From contig NZ_JACCBY010000001.1 in NCBI RefSeq assembly GCF_013409985.1, positions 372,001 to 436,000 of the forward strand: a DNA stretch of 64,000 bases, in the 5' to 3' direction. The translations under genes were made by a program, and so were the position numbers. This stretch comes from Sphingomonas melonis. GTDB taxonomy: Bacteria; Pseudomonadota; Alphaproteobacteria; Sphingomonadales; Sphingomonadaceae. The number at the start of each line of letters is the position of its first letter. Positions within the stretch are counted from its first letter, which is position 1. Positions 27,395 through 34,582 of the stretch are shown here, in pieces. Under the pieces are notes generated by a model, which did no database searches, was not told the origin of the DNA, and worked only from the letters and a program-made list of their open reading frames with translations.

Positions 27395-27441
27395 AGTCTA
27401 CGCCTAGGGAGCTGACCTGGCGTGTTCGGGAAATCCAAAAC

Positions 27442-27678
27442 CTAGAGCGCGTTGCCCGCCGCCGGAGCCGCTGCGTTGTCGCCGGCGGCACCGTTGTCGA
27501 GCGCGACGTCGTTGCCGGTCGCGAAGTCGTCGGCATTGCCGAGGCCGGCGTCACCCTCCTCGTTGAGCGTCAGCGTATCGGTCGCGGCGGTGTTGTTGGC
27601 GGCATCGCCCTTTGGCGTGCACGCCGCGAGGCTCAGCGCGGCGAGCGCGGCGATCGGCGCGAGGGTGGTGATCTTCAT
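27442..27678 (-). CDS. Small acidic lipoprotein
   Basis: A 78-residue protein of unknown function. The signal peptide [20 protein letters not shown] ends in a lipobox with Cys20; the mature part is about 58 residues long, rich in Asp, Asn, Ala and Gly (for example [21 protein letters not shown]) with no basic or aromatic content, so it is likely disordered. Its ATG overlaps the stop of the upstream glutaminase-like gene by four bases and a terminator follows. Such tiny Asn/Asp/Ala lipoproteins are common in sphingomonads. Confidence 0.75.
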   Translation of the reverse strand: MKITTLAPIAALAALSLAACTPKGDAANNTAATDTLTLNEEGDAGLGNADDFATGNDVALDNGAAGDNAAAPAAGNAL

Positions 27679-28454
27679 TCGGTCCTCCGTGTTGAAACAG
27701 CGTCGGTGCCGCCGCGCAGGCCGGCACCGATCAGGGAAAAGAAGGCGCGGCTCGCCGGCGAGCTCGCGGTGTCCCATTCGGGATGCCATTGGACGCCGAG
27801 CACATCGGCGCCGCATGGCCGCGCCGAGACGGCCTCGATCAGCCCGTCATCGGCGGCGACCGCTTCCACCGTCAGGCCGCCGCCGAGCCGGTCGATACCC
27901 TGCTGGTGAACCGAGTTGACGCGCACCCGCTGCGCGCCGGTCGCGTCGGCAAGCCGGCCGCTGGCGCTCAGCTCGATGTCGTGGCCGTGATGGAACAGCG
28001 AATCGTAATCGTCCGACCAGGCGCCGCGGTGATGGCGTCCGGCATCGGCGGCGGCGCACAGGCTGCCCCCGAACAGCACGTTGATCTCCTGCAGGCCGCG
28101 GCAGATGCCGAACACCGGCTTGCCCGCCTCGATCATCCCGCCGGCGAGCGCCAGCGCGACCTCATCGCGGCCCTCGTCGACGATCTGGCCCGCGGGCAGC
28201 GGCCGCGCGCCATAGCGCCATGGCGCGACATGCGAGCGCGACCCGGTCAGCAGCAGCCCGTCGAGCACCGCGGTGAGCGTCGCGACATCGGTCGAGTCGG
28301 GCAGTGCCGGGACGAGCAGCACGGTCGCCCCCGCGAGGCGGGTGAGCGGCGCGACGAAGCGGCTGGCGACGGCCTGCACCGGACGGTCCGCCACTTCGTT
28401 GCAGCAGAGCACGCCGATGACGGGGCGGCGGCAGGGATCGGCGCGGCGACCCAT
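27675..28454 (-). CDS. Class I glutamine amidotransferase-like hydrolase (gamma-glutamyl-GABA hydrolase/PuuD type)
   Basis: A 259-residue protein of the peptidase C26/GATase family. The nucleophile elbow FGICRGLQEINV places Cys near residue 117, the second catalytic pair is in VQWHPEWD near 222, and the N-terminus RPVIGVLCCNE is typical of the family. PuuD cleaves gamma-glutamyl-GABA in putrescine breakdown, but no other puu genes are near; here it is coupled by TGATG to a serine acetyltransferase gene, so the substrate is uncertain. ATG at 28454; a GTG one codon upstream is an alternative. Confidence 0.82.
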   Translation of the reverse strand: MGRRADPCRRPVIGVLCCNEVADRPVQAVASRFVAPLTRLAGATVLLVPALPDSTDVATLTAVLDGLLLTGSRSHVAPWRYGARPLPAGQIVDEGRDEVALALAGGMIEAGKPVFGICRGLQEINVLFGGSLCAAADAGRHHRGAWSDDYDSLFHHGHDIELSASGRLADATGAQRVRVNSVHQQGIDRLGGGLTVEAVAADDGLIEAVSARPCGADVLGVQWHPEWDTASSPASRAFFSLIGAGLRGGTDAVSTRRTE

Positions 28455-29419
28455 CACACCACCGCCGCGACGAGCGTGTCGCGCAGCGCATGGCCGGCGG
28501 AGGGGGCGAGCAGGTCGGCCTCGGGCTGGACCACAACACCGCCGGGCGGCATGTCGGTGAGCAGCCAGACGTTGCCGCCGATCGTCGCGCCGGCGCCGAT
28601 CGTCACCCGGCCGAGGATCGTCGCGCCGGCATAGATGACGACGTCGTCGCCGACGATGGGATGGCGGGCATAGCGCTCGCGCGGGCCGCGGCGGGCGGCG
28701 CCCAGCGGGCTGCGCGCGCCGAGCGTGACATGCTGGTAGAGGCGCACGCCCGTGCCGACGATCGCGGTCTCGCCGATGACGACGCCGGTGCCGTGATCGA
28801 TGAAGAAGCGTTCGCCGATCGTCGCGCCGGCGTGGATGTCGATGCCGGTGCGCTCGTTGGCGAGTTCGGAGATCAGCCGCGCGATGATCGGCGCACCCAA
28901 GCCGTGCAGCTGGTGTGCGATGCGATGGTGCAGGCTGGCGATCGCACCGGGGTAGCAGACGAGGATCTCGTCGGTGCTGCCCGCCGCGGGATCGCCGAGG
29001 AACGCCGCCTCGACATCGCTGTCGATCAGCCGCCGGATGTCGCCGAGAGTATCGGCGAACAGGCGGACGATCGTCGCAGCCTGGTCGGGATCGAAGGCGC
29101 AGCGCGCCTCCGCCTGCCAATAGCCGAGCTCGTGACCGATCTCGCGCTCCAGCTCGGTGAAGGCGGCGGTGAGCTTGGCGGCGACGAATCGGTCTTCGTC
29201 CGCCGGCGCGATCGCCTGACGGCCGAGGCGGCGGGGATAGAGCGCCTCGGCGAGGAGCTGGACGATCCGCTCGATCGCGCCGCGCGACGGGAAGGTGGCG
29301 GCGGCGCGGGCCGGGGCCTGCCGCGCCCGCCAGTCCTGTCGGGCGGCGCGCAATGCATCCACCGCCTCGCCGAGCGTCGCGCCGGCGGACCGGACCGGCT
29401 GAGGGGCGACGGCGGTCAT
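28454..29419 (-). CDS. epsC: Serine O-acetyltransferase, EpsC type
   Basis: A 321-residue enzyme that acetylates L-serine for cysteine synthesis. The N-terminal helical region of about 180 residues is longer than in E. coli CysE and matches the EpsC/SerAT form; the left-handed beta-helix follows (GIDIHAGATIGERFFIDHGTG near residue 191, catalytic His in IDHGTG). The C-terminal tail typical for feedback control by cysteine is short (LLAPSAGHALRDTLVAAVV). It heads a three-gene operon with a glutaminase-like protein and a lipoprotein. The ATG at 29419 is clear. A TCCTA-N9-TAGGA inverted repeat lies 72 bp upstream. Confidence 0.9.
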   Translation of the reverse strand: MTAVAPQPVRSAGATLGEAVDALRAARQDWRARQAPARAAATFPSRGAIERIVQLLAEALYPRRLGRQAIAPADEDRFVAAKLTAAFTELEREIGHELGYWQAEARCAFDPDQAATIVRLFADTLGDIRRLIDSDVEAAFLGDPAAGSTDEILVCYPGAIASLHHRIAHQLHGLGAPIIARLISELANERTGIDIHAGATIGERFFIDHGTGVVIGETAIVGTGVRLYQHVTLGARSPLGAARRGPRERYARHPIVGDDVVIYAGATILGRVTIGAGATIGGNVWLLTDMPPGGVVVQPEADLLAPSAGHALRDTLVAAVV

Positions 29420-29490
29420 CGGCGCAGCCGGCGCGCGGCGTGGGCGGAATTGCGCATCCTCATCGTCCGATACCTCCAGCGTGGAAGATA

Positions 29491-29509
29491 TCCTATCATC
29501 TTAGTAGGA
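29491..29509. promoter_or_regulatory. Candidate operator upstream of epsC
   Basis: TCCTA (29491-29495) and TAGGA (29505-29509) form an inverted repeat with nine bases between, in the otherwise AT-richer 30 bases upstream of epsC. It could bind a dimeric regulator, possibly one that senses sulphur or cysteine status; this is inference only. Confidence 0.4.
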
Positions 29510-29553
29510 ATAGGAAGAAAAGCTATCCCTGCGCCAAGTTTCGGCTCATCCGC

Positions 29554-30783
29554 TCATGGTTCGAGCGGGGCGGACTGGCGTGTTTCGGGGAGGGCGAGCG
29601 GCGGAATCCGCGCGAGCAGCACCCCCAGCAGCAACGCGATTCCGCCGAGCGCGAGGCAGAACAGCGCGACTCCCGGCCAGCCGGCGTGCGTCCACGCGAA
29701 CCCGCCCGCCGATCCGAGCACGCTCGACCCGAGATAGTAGAAGAACAGGTAGAAGGCGGCGCCCTGGCCGCGATTCGCCTGCGCACGGCGGCCGACCCAA
29801 GCGCTGGCGATCGAATGCGCGCCGAAGAAGCCGATCGTGACCAGCGCGATGCCGAGGATGACGAGCGCCAGCGCGCGCGCCTCGGTCGCGGCGACGCCGG
29901 CGATCAGCAGCACGATCGGCAGCCAGAACACGCGCCGCCGCCCGACGGTACCGGCAAACGACCCGAACACGGCCGAACTCGCCGAGCCGAGGATGTAGAG
30001 CAGGAAGACGCCGCCGACCGCGGCCTGGCTGAGGCCATAGGGCGGTGCGAGCAGACGGAAGCCGGCGTAGTTGTAGATGGTGACGAAGACGCCCATCAGC
30101 AGGAACGCCTCGGCGTAGAGCAGCGGCAGCGCGCGGTCGCGGAACAGCGCCGCCGCGCCGGCGAGCGGGCTGCCGCCGGCCCCCGCGATGAAGCCACGCG
30201 ACGGCGGCGCAAGGCGACGGAACGCCTCGGCCATCACGAGCCCGGCGAGGCCGACGCTGCCCAACGCCCAGCGCCAGCCGGCGAGGTCGGCGACGAGGCT
30301 GGCGACGAGCCGTCCGCCCATGCCGCCGATCGCGCTGCCGGCGATATAGAGGCCCATCGCGGCACCGACCGAGGCGACATCGACCTCTTCGGCGACATAG
30401 GCCATCGCCACCGCCGGAACGCCGGCGAGCGCGACGCCGGTGAGCAGCCGCAGCGCGAGCAAGGCGCTCCAGCCCGGCACCAGCGCGGCGGCGAGGGTCA
30501 GCGCGCCGGCAGCGAACATCGCCCAGACCATCAACGGCCGTCGCCCGACGCGGTCGGACAGGATGCCGGCGAACAGGATGCCGATCGCCAGCGGCCCGGT
30601 GGCGAGCGAGACCGCCAGCGACGCCGCCTCGGCGCTAAGCGCGTAATCGACGGCGAACAGCGGCAGCAGCGGCTGCACCGAATAGAGCAGCGAGAAGGTC
30701 GAGAAGCCGGCGAACAGCATGGCGAGGGTCAGCCGCCGATAGGCCGGCGTGCCCTTTGCCAGCCGCACGTCACTGGCGGGCAT
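29554..30783 (-). CDS. MFS transporter (YnfM-like)
   Basis: A 409-residue major facilitator with twelve predicted helices. The motif-A loop is GILSDRVGRRPLM near residue 79 (the consensus GxxxDRxGRR), with a second copy in the C-terminal half (GTVGRRRVF near 288). It most resembles the YnfM/arabinose-efflux-like group. Start ATG at 30783 overlaps the end of the upstream MFS gene by 14 bases, so the two are co-translated. The substrate cannot be told from sequence. Confidence 0.88.
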   Translation of the reverse strand: MPASDVRLAKGTPAYRRLTLAMLFAGFSTFSLLYSVQPLLPLFAVDYALSAEAASLAVSLATGPLAIGILFAGILSDRVGRRPLMVWAMFAAGALTLAAALVPGWSALLALRLLTGVALAGVPAVAMAYVAEEVDVASVGAAMGLYIAGSAIGGMGGRLVASLVADLAGWRWALGSVGLAGLVMAEAFRRLAPPSRGFIAGAGGSPLAGAAALFRDRALPLLYAEAFLLMGVFVTIYNYAGFRLLAPPYGLSQAAVGGVFLLYILGSASSAVFGSFAGTVGRRRVFWLPIVLLIAGVAATEARALALVILGIALVTIGFFGAHSIASAWVGRRAQANRGQGAAFYLFFYYLGSSVLGSAGGFAWTHAGWPGVALFCLALGGIALLLGVLLARIPPLALPETRQSAPLEP

Positions 30784-31975
30784 GGCGGCGCCCGGTTGCG
30801 AAGGGGAGGCCGCGCTCGAGCATCAGCGACGCCGCCCAGATCGCGAGCCCGCCGAGCGCGAGGCCGCAGCCGACGATCCCCGTCGAGGTCCAGCCCAACC
30901 CGGCGGCGATGGCAAGCCCGCCGAGCCACGGCCCGATCGCATTGGCGGTGTTGAACGCCGAATGGTTGAGCGCCGCGGCGAGCGACTGCGCATCGCCGGC
31001 AACGTCCATCAGCCGCGTCTGCAACACGGTGCCGAGCGCACCGCCGAGGCCGATCGCGAAGATGTCGAGCGTCATCGTCCACACGTTGCCGGCGGCAAGC
31101 GGATAGAGCAGCAGCGCCGCCGCCGACCAGACCAGCAGCGCGCCCGCGGTGGGCATCAGCGCCCGGTCGGCGAAGCGCGGCACGACGAGGTTGCCGAGCG
31201 TCATGCCGGTGCCGAACACCGCGAGCATCAGCGGCACGCTGCGCTGGCTGAGGCCGGTTACGTCCATCAGCGTCGCGGCGAGATAGGTATAGACCGCGAA
31301 CATGCCGCCGAAGCCGATCGCGCCGGTGCCGAGCGTCAGCCACACCTGCGGCCGGCGCAGCGCGGTGAGTTCGCGCAGCGGGCTGGCGTTGCGGTCGGGC
31401 GCGTCGATCGGCGCGAGCAGGGCGACCAGCCCGGCCGTGGTCAGCGCGAGCAGCGCGACGAGGCCGAACACCCAGCGCCAGCTCGCGATCTGGCCGAGCA
31501 GCGTCGCGAAGGGGACGCCGACGATCGTCGCCACGGTCAGGCCGAGCATCACCCGCCCCACCGCCTGCGTGCGCCGGTAGACCGGCACCAGCGACGCCGC
31601 CACCAGCGAGGCGATACCGAAATAGGCGCCGTGCGGCAGGCCGGCGAGGAAGCGGAAGACGAGCATCCAGCCATAGCTCGGCGCCAGCGCCGACAAGCTG
31701 TTGCCGATCGCGAACAAGGCCATCAGGCCGATCAGCAGCGTCCGCCGCGACATCTTCGCCGACAGCACCGCAATCGTTGGCGCGCCGACGACGACGCCGA
31801 GCGCATAGGCGCTGATGACATGGCCGACGCTCGGCGCATCGATGCCGAGCCCGCGCGCGAGATCGGGTTCAAGGCTCATCGCGGCAAATTCGGTCGTACC
31901 GATCGCGAATCCGCCGACGGCGAGCGCGAGGTGGACGAGGCCCGGATGGGACTCGGCGGTCTGTCTTAGGGTCAT
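30770..31975 (-). CDS. MFS transporter (AraJ/PbuE-like)
   Basis: A 401-residue major facilitator. The start MTLRQTAESHPGLVHLALAVGGFAIGTTEFAAM with an early GTTEF segment is typical of the drug:H+ antiporter-1 AraJ/YdhP/NepI group of exporters. Helices are evenly spaced, with the loop LSAKMSRRTLLIG near residue 71 replacing motif A. It lies immediately upstream of, and overlaps, a second MFS gene of a different subgroup. No regulator adjoins. The substrate is unknown. Confidence 0.88.
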   Translation of the reverse strand: MTLRQTAESHPGLVHLALAVGGFAIGTTEFAAMSLEPDLARGLGIDAPSVGHVISAYALGVVVGAPTIAVLSAKMSRRTLLIGLMALFAIGNSLSALAPSYGWMLVFRFLAGLPHGAYFGIASLVAASLVPVYRRTQAVGRVMLGLTVATIVGVPFATLLGQIASWRWVFGLVALLALTTAGLVALLAPIDAPDRNASPLRELTALRRPQVWLTLGTGAIGFGGMFAVYTYLAATLMDVTGLSQRSVPLMLAVFGTGMTLGNLVVPRFADRALMPTAGALLVWSAAALLLYPLAAGNVWTMTLDIFAIGLGGALGTVLQTRLMDVAGDAQSLAAALNHSAFNTANAIGPWLGGLAIAAGLGWTSTGIVGCGLALGGLAIWAASLMLERGLPFATGRRHARQ

Positions 31976-32139
31976 GGGAGTCTTCTAGCCGCCGTTGCTG
32001 CAATGCAGCAAACAACGGGTGGCGGGTTGGAGAGGTTCCGACCGGTAAATCTTCCCTCGCGGGGCCGCCTCTCCCTGTCGGGGGAGGACCATCGCATAGG
32101 GGTGCGATGACGGGGCTCGATCCCTGTCCTCCTCCTATC

Positions 32140-32247
32140 CGTCACCCCGGACTTGTTCCGGGGTCCACCGGGCCGCAAGCGAACGGTGTCGACTTAAGCC
32201 TTTCTCCTCGCCGCAGGGTGGACCCCGGAACAAGTCCGGGGTGACGG
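32140..32247. repeat. Family A inverted-repeat element
   Basis: Arms CGTCACCCCGGACTTGTTCC and inverted GGAACAAGTCCGGGGTGACG enclose CCGCAAGCGAACGGTGTCG and TTTCTCCTCGCCGCAGGG. First of the two tandem copies. Confidence 0.9.
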
Positions 32248-32356
32248 GGGGCATGGCAGGCGCCGGGGCCAACAGGACCGGCCATCTGCGGTCGCCCTGT
32301 CGGGGGAGGATCATCGCATAGAGCTGCGATGATGGGGCTCGATCCGTGCCCCCCAA

Positions 32357-32466
32357 CCGTCACCCCGGACTTGTTCCGGGGTCCACCGGGCCGCAAGCGA
32401 ACGATGTCGACCCAAGCCCTTCTCCGCGCCGCAGAGTGGACCCCGGAACAAGTCCGGGGTGACGGG
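32357..32466. repeat. Family A inverted-repeat element
   Basis: Same arms and internal sequence as the copy at 32140 with scattered differences (GCGAACGATGTCGACCC, TTCTCCGCGCCGCAGAG). Second tandem copy. Confidence 0.9.
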
Positions 32467-32540
32467 GGGCTTGGCGCGCGCGGGGCCAACAGGACCGGTC
32501 ATATGCGATCGTCCTGCTCTGGCGGGGCAGGACGATGGAA

Positions 32541-34121
32541 TCAGCCCGCCTTCGCCAGGGCCTCGGCGATCAGCTTGCGGCTGTTGTCGATGCCATACAA
32601 CGCGATGAAACTGCCCATCCGCGGGCCCTGCTCCGAACCCAGCAGCGTCTCGTACAGCGCCTTGAACCAGTCGCGCAGGGTTTCGAAACCGGCGGTCTTG
32701 CCGATCTCATAGACGACGTTCTGGATATCCTCGGCGCTCGCCTCGGCCGGCAGCGCGGCAAGGTCGGCATCGAGCCGGCGCAACGCCTCGATCTCGACGC
32801 CTTCGGGCGCCCGGCGCTTCAAGGTCGGCGCAACGAAATCGCGCGCATAGGCCAGCGCATAGCCGATCAGCCGGTCGAGCTCGGGATCGCGTTCCGGCGT
32901 CGCGTCGGGAACGTAGTTGCGCAGATAGCCCCAGACCTGCTCCTTGCTCGCCTCGCCCATCACGCCGACGAGGTTGAGCAGCAGGCCGAAGGTGACCGGC
33001 AGCGTCGCGGTCGGCACCTTGCCGTCGTGGATATGGTGGACCGGGTTGCCGAGCCGCTGCGCGATCGCCTGCGTCGGATAGGTGCCGCGGAACTGCCAAT
33101 AATCGTCGACCGCGCGCGGGATGACGCCGAAATGCAGCGCCTTGGCCTTCTTGGGTTCGCGATAGGCGAAGAAGGCGAGGCTCTCTTCGGGGCCATAGGT
33201 CAGCCATTGGTCGAGGCTGAGGCCGTTGCCCTTCGACTTGGAGATCTTCTCGCCCTTTTCGTCGAGGAACATCTCATAGTTGAAGCCCTCGGGCGGGCGG
33301 CCGCCGAGCACGCGCGCGATCTTCGACGACTGCGTCACCGAATCGATCAGGTCCTTGCCCGCCATCTCGTAATCGACGCCGAGCGCGACCCAGCGCATCG
33401 CCCAGTCGACCTTCCATTGCAGCTTCGAAAGACCGCCGAGCGCCGACTGGACGATGCGCTCGCCGCTTTCGTCGGTGAAGGCGATCGTGCCCGCCTCGGC
33501 GTCGACCACCTCGACCGGTACCTGCAACACGATGCCGGTCGTCGGGCTGACCGGCAGCACCGGCGAATAGGTCTCGCGGCGTTCGGCGCGCAGCGTCGGC
33601 AGCATGACGTCGAGGATGCCCTGATAGTGCCGCAGCACGCCCTTGATGGCGTCGTCGAACCGGCCGCCCTCGTAATAGTCGGTGGACGAGGCGAACTCAT
33701 AGTCGAAGCCGAAGCGGTCGAGGAACTGGCGCAGCATCGCGTTATTGTGCGCGGCGAAACTGTCGAACTTGCCGAACGGATCGGGGATGCGGGTCAGCGG
33801 CTTGCCGAGGTGCTCGCGCAGCATGTCGCCGTTGGGGACGTTGTCGGGCACCTTGCGCAGGCCGTCCATATCGTCGCTGAACGCGATCAGCCGCGTCGGC
33901 TGGTCGGACAGCGCGTGGAAGGCGTTGCGCACCATCGTCGTCCGCAGCACCTCGTTGAACGTGCCGATATGCGGCAGGCCCGACGGGCCATAGCCGGTCT
34001 CGAACAGGATCGGTGCGCCGCCGGGCTTGCCGTCGGGATAGCGCTTGAGGAGCTTGCGCGCCTCCTCATAGGGCCAGGCCTTGGAGTCGAGGGCGGCGGA
34101 TCGCAGGTCGATATCGGTCAT
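32541..34121 (-). CDS. lysK: Lysine--tRNA ligase, class I
   Basis: A 526-residue class I lysyl-tRNA synthetase, the archaeal-type enzyme that replaces class II LysS in most alphaproteobacteria. HIGH is PHIGT at residues 50-54, and KMSKS is KISKSKG near 295. The C-terminal helical domain is complete. Start ATG at 34121. A tandem repeat cluster occupies the region just downstream of the gene. There is no partner gene; it is flanked by a divergently oriented helicase locus and by MFS transporters. Confidence 0.96.
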   Translation of the reverse strand: MTDIDLRSAALDSKAWPYEEARKLLKRYPDGKPGGAPILFETGYGPSGLPHIGTFNEVLRTTMVRNAFHALSDQPTRLIAFSDDMDGLRKVPDNVPNGDMLREHLGKPLTRIPDPFGKFDSFAAHNNAMLRQFLDRFGFDYEFASSTDYYEGGRFDDAIKGVLRHYQGILDVMLPTLRAERRETYSPVLPVSPTTGIVLQVPVEVVDAEAGTIAFTDESGERIVQSALGGLSKLQWKVDWAMRWVALGVDYEMAGKDLIDSVTQSSKIARVLGGRPPEGFNYEMFLDEKGEKISKSKGNGLSLDQWLTYGPEESLAFFAYREPKKAKALHFGVIPRAVDDYWQFRGTYPTQAIAQRLGNPVHHIHDGKVPTATLPVTFGLLLNLVGVMGEASKEQVWGYLRNYVPDATPERDPELDRLIGYALAYARDFVAPTLKRRAPEGVEIEALRRLDADLAALPAEASAEDIQNVVYEIGKTAGFETLRDWFKALYETLLGSEQGPRMGSFIALYGIDNSRKLIAEALAKAG

Positions 34122-34178
34122 AGCGCCGCGGGACTAAGCACCCGGCGCGCTCACGGCAACTCTCTTGGCAGGCTGGAC

Positions 34179-34487
34179 TTAGCGGCAGCGATCCTTTGCA
34201 GTGATCGTGCGGTCGATCGCACGGCCCGCAAAGGCGCCGCCGACCGCGCCGCCGATCGTCCCGAGCGCGCCATGGCCGAGCACCGACTTGCCGAGCAGCG
34301 CGCCGCCGACGCCGCCCGCGACAAGGCCGGTGGTGCCGCTCGAATGGCGGCAGCGCTTGACGTGGCGATAGCCGCGCTCGTGCGAGTTGCGATAATGGTG
34401 GCGGGCCTCGGCCTTGCTGACCGGCAGCGCGACGCTGGCGGGCAGGGCGAGCGAGACGGCGCCGAGCGCGAGCAGCAGATGACGCAT
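34179..34487 (-). CDS. Glycine-zipper membrane/periplasmic protein
   Basis: A 102-residue protein of unknown function. The signal peptide MRHLLLALGAVSLALPASVA is followed by a His/Arg-rich part (ARHHYRNSHERGYRHVKRC, residues 28-46) and by a glycine-zipper stretch (GLVAGGVGGALLGKSVLGHG, then IGGAVGGAFAGRAID, residues 53-91) of the kind that packs in membranes. Two cysteines (about 46 and 101) may pair. It is 57 bp upstream of lysK on the same strand and its upstream region is shared with the divergent helicase gene. Confidence 0.78.
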   Translation of the reverse strand: MRHLLLALGAVSLALPASVALPVSKAEARHHYRNSHERGYRHVKRCRHSSGTTGLVAGGVGGALLGKSVLGHGALGTIGGAVGGAFAGRAIDRTITAKDRCR

Positions 34488-34582
34488 GGAACTGATCCTT
34501 ATCAAGCGGATGATCCGGGCCGAACGTGCGATGGACGGTCCGGTTGCACCACCGTCCGGTTGCCATTCTGTTCCGGCGGGCT

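Larger units (their letters stand above)
32073..32515. repeat. Tandem duplication of a 222-bp unit containing family A repeats
   Basis: Two units starting with CCCTGTCGGGGGAGGA at 32073 and 32295 repeat with a 222-bp period at roughly 85-90 percent identity by eye. Each holds a GCATAG...GCGATGA...GGGGCTCGATCC segment, one full family A element, and GGGGCCAACAGGACCGG at its end. It fills the 565-bp gap between an MFS gene and lysK; no gene is seen in the gap. Confidence 0.88.

Noticed and set aside
32073..32515. CRISPR array
   Set aside because: Only two 222-bp units with internal inverted repeats; no short direct repeats with unique spacers and no cas genes.
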